Assembly: GCF_018325905.1 (NCBI RefSeq)
Contig: NZ_AP021901.1
Coordinates: 310,001-374,000, forward strand
Source: Pseudomonas sp. St316
GTDB taxonomy: Bacteria; Pseudomonadota; Gammaproteobacteria; Pseudomonadales; Pseudomonadaceae
Length of the DNA: 64,000 bases
Reading direction: 5' to 3'
Numbering within the stretch: position 1 is the stretch's first letter; every line of letters begins with the position of its first letter. The translations under genes and the position numbers were made by a program. The notes beneath the pieces are model-generated. The model had not been told where the DNA came from and searched no databases. It saw nothing but the letters and a program-made list of their open reading frames with translations. Shown one piece after another: positions 8,863 through 17,209 of the stretch.

Positions 8863-9723
8863 ATGAACGCGCTTTTGCAAGGCCACGCGGCCAGCAACCC
8901 CACTCGCACCGGCACGGCGTTGTTGTCGGTGGATAACGTCAGCCTGGAATACCGCACCCCGCAGCGGGTGGTGCGGGCCACCCATCAAGTGAGTTTCGAA
9001 GTCGACCCGGCAGACCGTTTTGTACTGCTCGGCCCGTCGGGGTGCGGCAAGTCCACCTTGCTCAAGGCCATTGGCGGCTTCATCACGCCGTGCGAGGGCG
9101 AGATTCGCTTGCAAGGCCAGACCGTCAACGCGCCGGGGCCGGACCGGATCGTGGTGTTCCAGGAGTTCGATCAACTGCCACCGTGGAAAACCGTCAAGCA
9201 GAACGTGATGTTTGCGCTGTTGGCGTCCCATACCCTCAAGCGCCGCGAGGCTGAGGAGCGGGCGCTGCATTACCTCGATAAAGTCGGCCTGGCGGGGTTT
9301 GCCGATGCCTATCCACACACCTTGTCCGGTGGCATGAAGGCCCGCGTGGCGATTGCCCGAGCGCTGGCGATGCAGCCGAAAATCCTGCTGATGGACGAGC
9401 CCTTCGCCGCCCTCGATGCCCTGACCCGACGCAAGATGCAGGAAGAATTGCTGCTGCTCTGGGAAGAGGTGCGCTTCACCCTGCTGTTCGTCACTCACTC
9501 CATCGAGGAGGCGCTGGTGGTGGGCAATCGCATTCTGTTGTTGTCGCCGCACCCGGGGCGAGTGCGGGCGGAAATCCACAGCCATCAATACGATTTGCAC
9601 AGCCTTGGGGGCGTGGGGTTCCAGCACACGGCGCGGCGGATTCATTCGCTGTTGTTCGAACAAGGCCAGTCGCCGGAGACCGAGCGCGAGCTGGATTTCG
9701 CCGACATTCGTATCGCGTATTAA
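8863..9723 (+). CDS. ABC transporter ATP-binding protein (SsuB/TauB-like)
   Basis: A 286-aa cytoplasmic ATPase. Walker A is GPSGCGKSTLL, the signature is TLSGGMKARVAIARAL, Walker B is ILLMDEPFAALD, and the switch His is in FVTHSIEEA. All motifs are intact. ATG at 8863 is preceded by AGGGGAG and lies five bases after the binding-protein stop. The C-terminal tail of about 50 residues beyond the core is usual in this subfamily. Partner of the flanking binding protein and permease. Confidence 0.88.
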   Translation: MNALLQGHAASNPTRTGTALLSVDNVSLEYRTPQRVVRATHQVSFEVDPADRFVLLGPSGCGKSTLLKAIGGFITPCEGEIRLQGQTVNAPGPDRIVVFQEFDQLPPWKTVKQNVMFALLASHTLKRREAEERALHYLDKVGLAGFADAYPHTLSGGMKARVAIARALAMQPKILLMDEPFAALDALTRRKMQEELLLLWEEVRFTLLFVTHSIEEALVVGNRILLLSPHPGRVRAEIHSHQYDLHSLGGVGFQHTARRIHSLLFEQGQSPETERELDFADIRIAY

Positions 9724-9736
9724 GGGGGAACGAACC

Positions 9737-10603
9737 ATGAGCCAGTTATCGCCTGCGCGCCAAGAGTATGAAGTCGACCTGCAACCCCTGACCCATGTGC
9801 CGCTGGAGCGCGAGTTGCCCTTGGGCCAGCGCCTCTGGCAACAGGGTTGGCTGCGCAAGAGTTTGATCCTGTTCGTGCTGGCGCTGGTGTGGGAGGGCGT
9901 GGCGCGCTACCAGAACAACGACCTGCTGCTGCCGAGCTTCCTGCAGACCGCCAGCGCGTTGTACGACGGTTTGCTCAGCGGCGAGCTGCTGGGCAAGGTG
10001 TGGATTTCCCTGGTGGTGTTGCTCAAGGGCTATCTGCTGGGGATTATCCTGGCGTTCGGCCTGACCACCCTGGCGGTGTCGACGCAGTTGGGCCGTGACC
10101 TGCTCAGCACACTGACGTCGATGTTCAACCCGTTGCCAGCCATTGCCCTGTTGCCGTTGGCACTGCTGTGGTTCGGCCTGGGGCAGAACAGCCTGATCTT
10201 CGTACTGGTGCATTCGGTGCTGTGGGCCCTGGCGTTGAACATGTACGCGGGGTTTCTCGGTGTGTCGGAAACGCTGCGCATGGCTGGGCGCAACTATGGG
10301 CTCAAGGGCCTGCGCTTCGTGTTGTTCATCCTGATCCCGGCGGCGCTGCCGTCGATCCTCGCCGGGTTGAAGATCGGCTGGGCGTTCGCCTGGCGCACCT
10401 TGATCGCCGCTGAACTGGTGTTCGGCGCCACCAGCGGCAAGGGTGGATTGGGCTGGTACATCTTCCAGAATCGCAACGAGCTGTACACCGACAAGGTATT
10501 TGCCGGGTTGGCGGTGGTGATTTTGATTGGGTTGCTGGTGGAGAACCTGGTGTTCGACAGTTTGGAGCGGGTGACGGTGAAGCGTTGGGGGATGCAGCGT
10601 TAG
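9737..10603 (+). CDS. ABC transporter permease (SsuC/TauC-like)
   Basis: A 288-aa inner-membrane permease with about six transmembrane helices after a hydrophilic N-terminus of about 45 residues. The BPD-transporter loop is visible as MAGRNYGLKGLRFVLFILIPAALPSILAGLKIGWAFAWRT (EAA-type motif). ATG at 9737 follows AAGGGGGAA. It ends the four-gene dioxygenase-importer operon; REP units follow. Confidence 0.87.
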   Translation: MSQLSPARQEYEVDLQPLTHVPLERELPLGQRLWQQGWLRKSLILFVLALVWEGVARYQNNDLLLPSFLQTASALYDGLLSGELLGKVWISLVVLLKGYLLGIILAFGLTTLAVSTQLGRDLLSTLTSMFNPLPAIALLPLALLWFGLGQNSLIFVLVHSVLWALALNMYAGFLGVSETLRMAGRNYGLKGLRFVLFILIPAALPSILAGLKIGWAFAWRTLIAAELVFGATSGKGGLGWYIFQNRNELYTDKVFAGLAVVILIGLLVENLVFDSLERVTVKRWGMQR

Positions 10604-10621
10604 CCCGTGGGTTGAATGAAC

Positions 10622-10775
10622 CCTGTGGCGAGGGAGCAAGCTCCTACGCTACACGGATTTGGGTTGTCTGGGCTGGCGTCATCGCGAGCAAGCTCGCTCC
10701 CACAGTTGAGCGGTGTTGATCTCACATTTTCAAATGACACAAAACCCCTGTGGGAGCGAGCTTGCTCGCGATGGC
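10622..10775. repeat. REP cluster: one half-decayed unit plus an inverted doublet
   Basis: A partial GTGGCGAGGGAGCAAGCTCC unit at 10623-10650 is followed by an inverted doublet (arms at about 10678-10705 and 10748-10775). The cluster lies between the converging permease and DUF6124-like genes and could fold in both transcripts. Confidence 0.8.
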
Positions 10776-10799
10776 AATCGTCCATTCACCGCAGGAGTG

Positions 10800-11171
10800 T
10801 CAGCCCGCCGCTTGAACCTCAAGCCGATCCATCGCCCGCTCCACCAGCAAATGCACCCCATCGGCCATCCGGCTGATCGCCAGGATCACACTGCGACGAC
10901 TGCCCTCAACATCATCCGCCAGATCGGCAGCGATGGCGCTGATGGACCGCAGGTCTTCGGAGGCATTGGCCAGCAGCGTTTCGGTGTCGATGTCCGGGGC
11001 GACCATGAAGAGCTGGGCGGTTTGGGTTTTGCCCGAGGTTTCATCGGCCGGTTTGGGGTTGAGGTAGTAGTCGAGGGCGCGTTCGGCGGCTTCGTCGAGC
11101 TTTTTGGTCTTCGAAGATTTATCGCAGGCGCTGCCAGGGTTTCCTGGCGGATTTGGCGTGACCTTGAACAT
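10800..11171 (-). CDS. DUF6124-like small Pseudomonas protein
   Basis: A 123-aa cytoplasmic protein of unknown function. It starts MFKVTPNPPGNPGS and continues with KKLDEAAERALDYYLNP, the N-terminal pattern of a family found in many copies in Pseudomonas (I recall it as DUF6124). The C-terminal half is a predicted alpha-helical repeat with TETLLANASEDLRSISAIA and ILAISRMADGVHLLVERAMD. The ATG at 11171 has GGAG nine bases upstream; an upstream in-frame ATG at 11207 is less likely. It is a single-gene unit facing the permease. Confidence 0.7.
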   Translation of the reverse strand: MFKVTPNPPGNPGSACDKSSKTKKLDEAAERALDYYLNPKPADETSGKTQTAQLFMVAPDIDTETLLANASEDLRSISAIAADLADDVEGSRRSVILAISRMADGVHLLVERAMDRLEVQAAG

Positions 11172-11646
11172 GTCGTGTAGCTCCATCTGTAATGTTGGAA
11201 CTGACACCCTTCGCTTGCACGCAAATGAGGTGGCAGTTGTACGTAGGTGTGCAAGACCGGGCAGACGGAACCCCGGCAGATTTCACCTTGCGGAAAAATC
11301 TCCCACGCACAACCGCCATAAAGAGAGCCTTGATCAAGGCTCATAGCGATGTGCGACGTCTTTTACCCGGACTTGCACGTCCGTGTCACCGTTTTTTCAG
11401 TGACAAACCCAGACTAGCGGTGAGCCCGAAGCCGGACAAGTTCATCAACATCGCCGCAACTCGAAGGAAATCTCCTAGGACTCCGCTGCACGAAAGCAGC
11501 ACACAAACCTGTGGCGAGGGTTCGGCTTAGGTTTCATGTGCACCAGACGGCGGATTTTATTTATCGCTGCCCGGCCCATTAGCCAAGTAAAGCCCTCTCC
11601 ATTTCCTTTAGACTGGCCGCCCTCAAGCAAGCCTTCAGGACACGGA
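11172..11646. other. Intergenic region upstream of the DUF6124-like gene
   Basis: This 475-bp stretch has no credible gene. It contains a perfect 16-bp palindrome AGCCTTGATCAAGGCT at 11326-11341 and, near 11385-11406, short GTCAC/GTGAC arms around a TTTTTT run that could form a weak hairpin. A fragment CTGTGGCGAGGG at 11510-11521 is a REP remnant. Promoters for the genes on both sides must lie here. Confidence 0.5.
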
Positions 11647-12138
11647 ATGCCAACCCCTCCCAGTACCCTTCGCAAAGCCCTGGTCGTTTGGCTCTATGCC
11701 GCCGCCCTGATGCACCTGCTCGCCGGTGTCACGCTGACCTGGGCCGGTCATTCGGGCTTGCTCGACGGTTATCTGCAGAACATCGAACAAGCTTTCTGGG
11801 GCGCCGACACGGTGGTGCCCGCGATGGCCCATGCGCAGCAGGTCTGGTGGCTGGCCTTGTTCGGCGCCACGCTGCAAAGCTATGCGCTGTACATGCTCGC
11901 CCTCGTGCACATCGGCAATCGTTTGAAGAACGCCATGCCTTGGGGCTGGTTGATCGCCGGCATCCTGCTCTGGGCACCCCAGGACATGCTGATTTCCGCC
12001 CAGGCACAGGTCTGGTCACACTTGTGGTTCGACAGCGTCGCACTGCTCGTTTTATTGCCGCCGCTGTTCTGGCTCTATCGCCACGACCGCCGCACATCCC
12101 TGACTGCCAATGCGTCGAGTGATTCAAACCATGCCTGA
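11647..12138 (+). CDS. Small multi-pass membrane protein of the SDR/PEP-enzyme gene set
   Basis: A 163-aa protein with about four transmembrane helices (around 10-30, 65-90, 97-117, 130-150) and no recognised catalytic motif. The start at 11647 has CAGGA upstream. Its stop overlaps the next gene by eight bases, so the two are translated together, and the SDR encoded next also has an N-terminal membrane part. I do not recognise a function; it may be a membrane partner of the epimerase. Confidence 0.7.
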   Translation: MPTPPSTLRKALVVWLYAAALMHLLAGVTLTWAGHSGLLDGYLQNIEQAFWGADTVVPAMAHAQQVWWLALFGATLQSYALYMLALVHIGNRLKNAMPWGWLIAGILLWAPQDMLISAQAQVWSHLWFDSVALLVLLPPLFWLYRHDRRTSLTANASSDSNHA

Positions 12139-13573
12139 CTTTTCACCGCTGGACTGGGCCATCGCGCTGCTGATTGCCCAGGCAATCCTGGGCGCGCTGG
12201 ATACCCTGTATCACCACGAACTCACCGTCGCGTTGCCCTATCGCCACAGCGCTCGCCTGGAACTTTCCATCCACGCCCTGCGCTCGTGCTTCTACGGGAT
12301 TCTGTTCCTGGGTATCGCCCATCTGGCCTTCCAGGGGACATGGGCGATTGTCATCGCGCTGTTGTTTGCGCTGGAGATCGGCCTGACGCTCTGGGATTTT
12401 GTGGTCGAGGATCGCAGCCGCAAGTTGCCGCCCATCGAGCGCATCATGCACACGGTGTTGGCGGTCAATGGCGGCGCCTTCTTCGCGTTGTACGGGGTGC
12501 AACTGGCGCAGTGGGCGAGTTTGCCGACCGGCCTGGGCGCGATTGACTTGGGCTGGCGTGGCTGGTTGCTGACCTTGTTCGCCGTTGGGGTCACGGCCTC
12601 GGGAATTCGAGACGGGTTGGCAGCGCTGCGCATGCAACGCGCGGGCAAGCCCGCCAACCCGTTTGCCGGTGGCGCCTACAAGCGCGTGTTGGTCACGGGA
12701 GGCACCGGGTTTATCGGCGAAACCCTGGTCAATCAACTGCTTGACGCCGGGCACACGGTCAGCGTGTTGGCCCGCGATCCATTGAAGGCCGCCTACCTGT
12801 TCGACGGCCGTGCCCGGTGCCTGCGCTCGCTGGGCAAGCTGGGCCATGACGAAACCTTCGACGTGGTGATCAACTTGGCGGGCGCGCCGGTGGCCGGCCC
12901 GCGCTGGAGCCCCAAGCGTCAGGCGCAACTCATCGCCAGCCGGGTCAATACCACCGAAGCGTTGATGGCTTGGCTGAAGAACGCCCGGCACAAACCGGCG
13001 TTGTGGGTTCAAGCGTCTGCCATCGGCTTCTACGGCGTGCGGGATGCCAGCGAAAGCCTCGATGAAAGCGCCAGCCGGGGCGATGGCTTCATGGCCGAAC
13101 TCTGTGCGCGCTGGGAAGCTTCGGCGCTGCCCGCCACCGAACTGGGTGTACGCCAGTTGGTGATGCGCCTGGGTGTGGTGTTTGGTCCGGGCGGCGCGTT
13201 GCTGCCGCTGCTGATTCCATTTCGGCTGGGGTTCGGCGGGCGGATGGGCGATGGTCGGCAAATCATGAGCTGGGTGCACCGCGACGACGTGATTGCCGTC
13301 ATCGCCCGCGCCTTCGATGACGCAAGCCTGAGCGGTACCTACAACCTGGTGGCACCGGAAACTGTCAGTCAGGCACTGTTCGCCGAAAGCGTCGGCAAGG
13401 TGCTCAAGCGCCCGGTGTGGTTCCACATTCCCGCCGCGCCGGTGCGCGCCCTGGCAGGCGAAATGGCCCAGTTGTTTTTCGACGGTCAACGTGTGCTACC
13501 AAGCCGTCTCGTCGAGGCGGGCTATACGTTCCGTTACCCGACCCTCGACGCTGCCCTGCGCGACCTGGCCTGA
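12131..13573 (+). CDS. Membrane-anchored NAD(P)-dependent epimerase (YfcH/TIGR01777 family) with extra N-terminal membrane domain
   Basis: A 480-aa two-part protein. Residues 1 to about 170 form four or so transmembrane helices. From about 185 a short-chain dehydrogenase of the YfcH/TIGR01777 type begins with the nucleotide-binding loop VLVTGGTGFIGETLV and continues with NLAGAPVAGPRWSPKR, the family signature YGVRDASESLDESA, MRLGVVFGPGGALLP and SWVHRDDVIAVI. Ordinary YfcH proteins are about 300 aa and lack the membrane part. Proteins like this are often mis-named cell-division inhibitor SulA; nothing here supports that role. It lies nine bases before the hydrolase-phosphotransferase fusion. 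Confidence 0.8.
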   Translation: MPDFSPLDWAIALLIAQAILGALDTLYHHELTVALPYRHSARLELSIHALRSCFYGILFLGIAHLAFQGTWAIVIALLFALEIGLTLWDFVVEDRSRKLPPIERIMHTVLAVNGGAFFALYGVQLAQWASLPTGLGAIDLGWRGWLLTLFAVGVTASGIRDGLAALRMQRAGKPANPFAGGAYKRVLVTGGTGFIGETLVNQLLDAGHTVSVLARDPLKAAYLFDGRARCLRSLGKLGHDETFDVVINLAGAPVAGPRWSPKRQAQLIASRVNTTEALMAWLKNARHKPALWVQASAIGFYGVRDASESLDESASRGDGFMAELCARWEASALPATELGVRQLVMRLGVVFGPGGALLPLLIPFRLGFGGRMGDGRQIMSWVHRDDVIAVIARAFDDASLSGTYNLVAPETVSQALFAESVGKVLKRPVWFHIPAAPVRALAGEMAQLFFDGQRVLPSRLVEAGYTFRYPTLDAALRDLA

Positions 13574-13582
13574 GGAGCGCCC

Positions 13583-16018
13583 ATGAGCAAGCCCCGGATG
13601 TACCTGCTGGCCGGCAACGGCAGCGCCGCCGATTGGTGGGACGACGCGTTGCCGCACTTTGAATGCTACGACGTGGTGCCGCTGGAGTTGCCGGGTTTTG
13701 GCAGCAACCCGCAAGCCCCTTGCGAGGACCTGGCGGCCTACGCCCAGGCCTTGCTGGCGGCGACGGAAAAGGGCAGCGCGATCATGGCGGTTGGCGTGAA
13801 CGCCTTGTTGGTGCTGCACGCCTTGCAACGTCAACCGGGGCACTTTTGCCGTAGCGTGTTGCTGGCACCGGTGGGCGCGTTTTTGTGGCAGCGACGACTG
13901 CCGGCGTTGATGTCGCCGCTGCCGATTCGCAAGACCATTCACTGGCTGCTCTCCAACAAGCCGACGCTGTTTGCCCACAAGTTTTCCCGCCAGACCTGGA
14001 CGCCCGCGCAGTACCAACGCATGGGCGCCGGGTACGCCCGCTGCCGGGCCTTTGTGCCGCATTGGGACCTGGTGCGTGCCGACACCGCGTTGCCGCTGCT
14101 GGAATGGATCACCGACCCGGTCGAACTGGTGTGGGGCGATCAGGACAACGTGCTGGGCGTCGAGCAGGCAGCGGCCTGGTCTGCCATTCTTGCTCGGGCC
14201 GACTTGACCATCAGCCTGAAGCCCGGTTGGGGCCACTACCCTTGGATCGACGCACCGGCCGAGTTCGCCGCCTGGCTGGAATCGGGCGAGCGTGGGTTCG
14301 TCGCGCACACCAAGGGCGGGCGCCTGCGCCTGGCGGAACTGGCCGGGCAAGCGGTGCCGTCGGCGCTGACCCTCAATGATTGCCACGACCTGCGCCTGCC
14401 AACGTTTCTTGCCAGCCAACCGAACGCGACCTGGGCAGTGCGCTCCTCGAGCTACGGCGAGGATCAGGCGGATGCGGCGAATGCCGGCCTGAGCACCACG
14501 TTCCTGCGTGAGCCGACCGGCAACGTGCCGGCGCGCATCGCCGAGCTGACAGCGGCGGGCGTCGAGGAAGTGGTGGTGCAGCGGTTCATCACACCGCGAC
14601 TGTCCGGGATCGCCTTCGTTCGCCACCTGGCGGTCGAACTGGAGTGGGTCGAGGGGCACCTGGAGTCGTTGGCCGATGGCCAGGCGAGCCCCGAGCGCGC
14701 GACCCTTTCCCGCCTCGGCGCGGCCTGGAGCAGCGGCACCTTCAAGCCCGCCCATGGCCTGACCGAAGAGGCGCTGTGGCGTTTTCTCCAAGGCGTGTTG
14801 CGGGTGTTCCACTATGTGCCCGGCGACGTTGAATGGGCGTGGGACGGCACGCAGCTCTGGTTGCTGCAATACCGGCCGATCAGTGACTACGGCTGGCGCC
14901 GCCACCTGACCGCCGCCAACATCGCCGAAATCCTGCCGCCGCAACCCAGCGTCCTGGTGGAGTACACCCAACGCCGGGCGGCGGCGAGCATTCCGGCAAT
15001 CATGGCGCGCTGGGACGCACGGGTATTGCAGGACAACGAGCCGTTCACGGCAGTGTTTGGCGGCGCGTCGTACATCAACAACGACCTGTTCCTTGCCCGG
15101 CTGGCCGACTGGGGCATCAGCGCCAACCGCTATGCGGGAGAGGTCGGCGGCGCGGCGCCGCACCTGCCCTGGCGGCCGTTGCGCCTGATACGTTCGCTGC
15201 CGTTGTTCCTGCGCATGCAACGCATCGCGCGTGGGCATTTGCTGACGCTCGAGACGGGCTTGCGGCGTTTCGACCGGGAGCTGTTCGAACTGACCGCACA
15301 AGGCGCCGACGGCCAGCGATTGGCCGACTGGTTCACCCGTTTCTACGTGTTCGTGGTGCAAGGCAACCTGTGCATCGCCAGTGCGTTGGCCAGCAGCGGC
15401 GGCGACCTCTTGGGCCGCCCGCCGACCGCCTATGACGACCTTGAGCACAGCCCCCATCGCCTGCCCTGGGAAACCGACCCGGCGACACTGCGACCGGCCT
15501 CGACCGAGCTGCCCTTGCAGGCATTCCCCCAGTGGCCCCTGGCGATTCGCCTGGCCCATGGAGCCGGGCTGCCGGGCTTGCGCGGTTACTACCTGCAAGT
15601 GCGTGAGTGGTACCGCGACAACCTGATGCGGATGTTCTTTCGCCTGCACCACGCCATGCCACTGGCCGATCGAGCCTATTGGTTTGCGCCGCACCCGGAC
15701 ATCCGCACCCGCGACGGCAGTTTCTGGCAGGACGGCCGCGAAGGCACCGAGCAGGCGAACGGCTTCCTGATCTACCCGGGTCAAGCCCAAGGCATTCTCG
15801 GCGAGGATATCCTGCTGGAAGACACCCTCGACCCTGGCCGCCACGCCCACTATCAACGCGCCCGGGCAGTGATCGCGCGCATGGGCGGGCGCCTGTCCCA
15901 TGGATCGACGCTGCTGCGCGAATTGCGCAAGCCCTCGGCGGTACTGCCGCAGGTTGATGTGGCATGGTTGGGACGTGAGGTGCGCTATAGCGATGGTGAG
16001 TTGACGCTGGTGGAGTAG
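13583..16018 (+). CDS. Alpha/beta-hydrolase domain fused to a PEP-synthase/rifampicin-phosphotransferase-like enzyme
   Basis: An 811-aa fusion. Residues 1 to about 235 have an alpha/beta-hydrolase fold with the acid (WGDQD, 184-188) and His218 (GHYPW), but the nucleophile elbow reads G-V-N73-A-L, with Asn where Ser is expected. Residues about 280-440 match the ATP-grasp domain of PEP synthase: VRSSSYGED (Arg287), VVVQRFITPRLSGIAF and DVEWAWDGTQLWLLQYRPI. A long helical middle part of no clear family follows. The C-terminus has the swivelling phosphohistidine motif GGRLSHGSTLLRE with His773. The layout recalls rifampicin phosphotransferase, which moves a phosphate from ATP to a small molecule. 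The substrate is unknown. It is the last gene of the set starting at 11647. Confidence 0.8.
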   Translation: MSKPRMYLLAGNGSAADWWDDALPHFECYDVVPLELPGFGSNPQAPCEDLAAYAQALLAATEKGSAIMAVGVNALLVLHALQRQPGHFCRSVLLAPVGAFLWQRRLPALMSPLPIRKTIHWLLSNKPTLFAHKFSRQTWTPAQYQRMGAGYARCRAFVPHWDLVRADTALPLLEWITDPVELVWGDQDNVLGVEQAAAWSAILARADLTISLKPGWGHYPWIDAPAEFAAWLESGERGFVAHTKGGRLRLAELAGQAVPSALTLNDCHDLRLPTFLASQPNATWAVRSSSYGEDQADAANAGLSTTFLREPTGNVPARIAELTAAGVEEVVVQRFITPRLSGIAFVRHLAVELEWVEGHLESLADGQASPERATLSRLGAAWSSGTFKPAHGLTEEALWRFLQGVLRVFHYVPGDVEWAWDGTQLWLLQYRPISDYGWRRHLTAANIAEILPPQPSVLVEYTQRRAAASIPAIMARWDARVLQDNEPFTAVFGGASYINNDLFLARLADWGISANRYAGEVGGAAPHLPWRPLRLIRSLPLFLRMQRIARGHLLTLETGLRRFDRELFELTAQGADGQRLADWFTRFYVFVVQGNLCIASALASSGGDLLGRPPTAYDDLEHSPHRLPWETDPATLRPASTELPLQAFPQWPLAIRLAHGAGLPGLRGYYLQVREWYRDNLMRMFFRLHHAMPLADRAYWFAPHPDIRTRDGSFWQDGREGTEQANGFLIYPGQAQGILGEDILLEDTLDPGRHAHYQRARAVIARMGGRLSHGSTLLRELRKPSAVLPQVDVAWLGREVRYSDGELTLVE

Positions 16019-16041
16019 ACGGTCACCCGGCAGCGGGGTCG

Positions 16042-16731
16042 TTACCAGTAATCCGGCTTGATGGCGGGGGCCTTGTGCGTGGGGACTCGGTGGGGGAACT
16101 GGTGGGATTGGAGTTCTTCGCAGGTGACCACGCGGCGCATCCAGTGGGCATGTTCCTTCAAGGAGCCTGGTGCGAGGCGCTTGGAACCGGTTTGGTAGGG
16201 GAGCACCACACCCACTTTCAAGTGAGGGAAATCTTCTCGGATAGCCCTCAATGCTGGGGCCATGTCGGTGTCGCCAGAGACCAGCACGAGTTGCTCGATA
16301 CGCTCTTCTACTGGCAGTGTTTCTTGTCTTGAGGCCATGCGATACATGCTGATTGCAATATGGACGTCCGTTTCCTTTTCTTCCAGCTTCCAAATAGCCA
16401 CTGTGTCCTGGCGTGAGGCACCGACGCTTCTGCTGATAAAGCGAGGGGCATTGGCCCGCTCGAGCTGATGGCGACCATAATGAACGGCGACTTTGCTGGC
16501 CTTCAGTGCGCGGACATACGAGTCTTGAGCTTCCTTGGAAAGGATCCCTCGTGTCGCCAACTCCGGTTTGACCGAAGACGTAAAGTAATCAACGGAGGCG
16601 AGTGAGCTTTGAGGATTTTCGACGCGAGCGATGTGCGCCAATAGCTGCGCCAGGTTCAACCATTTGTAAGGTGTGTCGGCAAGCAGTCCATAAAAAACGT
16701 TATAGCCGTCAACGAAAAAAGCGGTGCGCAC
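16042..16731 (-). CDS. NYN-domain (PIN-like) nuclease, LabA/DUF88 type
   Basis: A 229-aa protein with the acidic residues of NYN/PIN-like ribonucleases: Asp in AFFVDGYN at the N-terminus, KETDVHIAISMYRMA in the middle, and LVSGDTDMAPALRAI. These three sites would bind the metal for RNA cleavage. The C-terminal part (LKEHAHWMRRVVTCEELQSHQFP) is typical of the family. It converges with the fusion gene and stands alone. The RNA target is unknown. Confidence 0.85.
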   Translation of the reverse strand: MRTAFFVDGYNVFYGLLADTPYKWLNLAQLLAHIARVENPQSSLASVDYFTSSVKPELATRGILSKEAQDSYVRALKASKVAVHYGRHQLERANAPRFISRSVGASRQDTVAIWKLEEKETDVHIAISMYRMASRQETLPVEERIEQLVLVSGDTDMAPALRAIREDFPHLKVGVVLPYQTGSKRLAPGSLKEHAHWMRRVVTCEELQSHQFPHRVPTHKAPAIKPDYW

Positions 16732-16751
16732 AAACTCAATCCCCAGAAACG

Positions 16752-16772
16752 AAAAAACCGGCCGAAGCCGGT
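16752..16772 (-). terminator. Rho-independent terminator (minus strand)
   Basis: Read on the minus strand, ACCGGC-TTCG-GCCGGT is followed by TTTTT. The stable UUCG tetraloop and T-tract make a textbook terminator. It sits just upstream of the NYN gene, so it must end a transcript arriving from the right. Confidence 0.75.
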
Positions 16773-16797
16773 GTTTTCACCCCAACGGCCAGAGAAC

Positions 16798-16884
16798 TTA
16801 ATCTCTGCGTACGAGGTTGAGCAGTGAGCGAATCCTAAGCCTGGGATGACGCTGAGTCAACCGCAGGGGAACAAGCTCAAGCAC
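16798..16884 (-). other. Possible 28-codon peptide or remnant of a gene end
   Basis: An open frame reads from a GTG at 16884 to TAA at 16798 and ends ...RIRSLLNLVRRD, very rich in Arg and Leu. The frame has an in-frame stop 27 bp upstream of the GTG and only a weak ribosome site. The strong terminator that follows 26 bp later suggests a real short transcript: a small peptide, a small RNA or a decayed gene end. I cannot choose between these. Confidence 0.3.
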
Positions 16885-17154
16885 CGGCCTGCTGAGTTTT
16901 GTGCGCTATTACGACCAAAGATCAAGACGTTTCCAGCTAGATTTGTCAGCGATTATTTCAGTTTTTATTGAAATGAATGGAAGCGGTTCAACGAAAGGAA
17001 TAATCCATCATTCGGTGCTGTTTTGAATGAGCGGCTCTTCTTGAGTCACTGTGGGATTTATTACGGATATACCTCAGAAAAAAACCTCGAGCATTCTCGA
17101 CCACTGTTCAGTCTTTTTTAAACAAGATATTTCACCCTTCATAAGGCTATTCCC

Positions 17155-17182
17155 TTGACGCTCCCCACCGCTGTCGTAGACT
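17155..17182 (+). promoter_or_regulatory. Sigma-70-like promoter of the export locus
   Basis: TTGACG (17155-17160) and TAGACT (17177-17182) are separated by 16 bases, about 27 bp before the ATG at 17210. It would drive the four-gene adaptor/M50/GNAT operon. Confidence 0.5.
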
Positions 17183-17209
17183 CCGCCCATCCGTCAGGGA
17201 GTAACGGTC

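Larger units (their letters stand above)
16732..17209. other. Intergenic region between the NYN gene and the export locus
   Basis: A 478-bp stretch with no established gene. It holds a minus-strand terminator at 16752-16772, a possible 28-residue peptide upstream of it (16798-16884), an AT-rich zone (16905-17150), and a sigma-70-like promoter for the plus-strand export genes. Each is listed separately. Confidence 0.6.

Noticed and set aside
12131..13573. Cell-division inhibitor SulA
   Set aside because: The name is often attached to this family by old annotation; the protein is an SDR epimerase and shares nothing with SulA.
13496..16393. A 965-codon open frame on the minus strand
   Set aside because: It is antisense to the fusion gene and the start of the NYN gene. 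Its translation is low-complexity (Gly, Arg, Gln, His rich) with no domain, a common product of high-GC codon bias, whereas the plus-strand frame has clear catalytic motifs.
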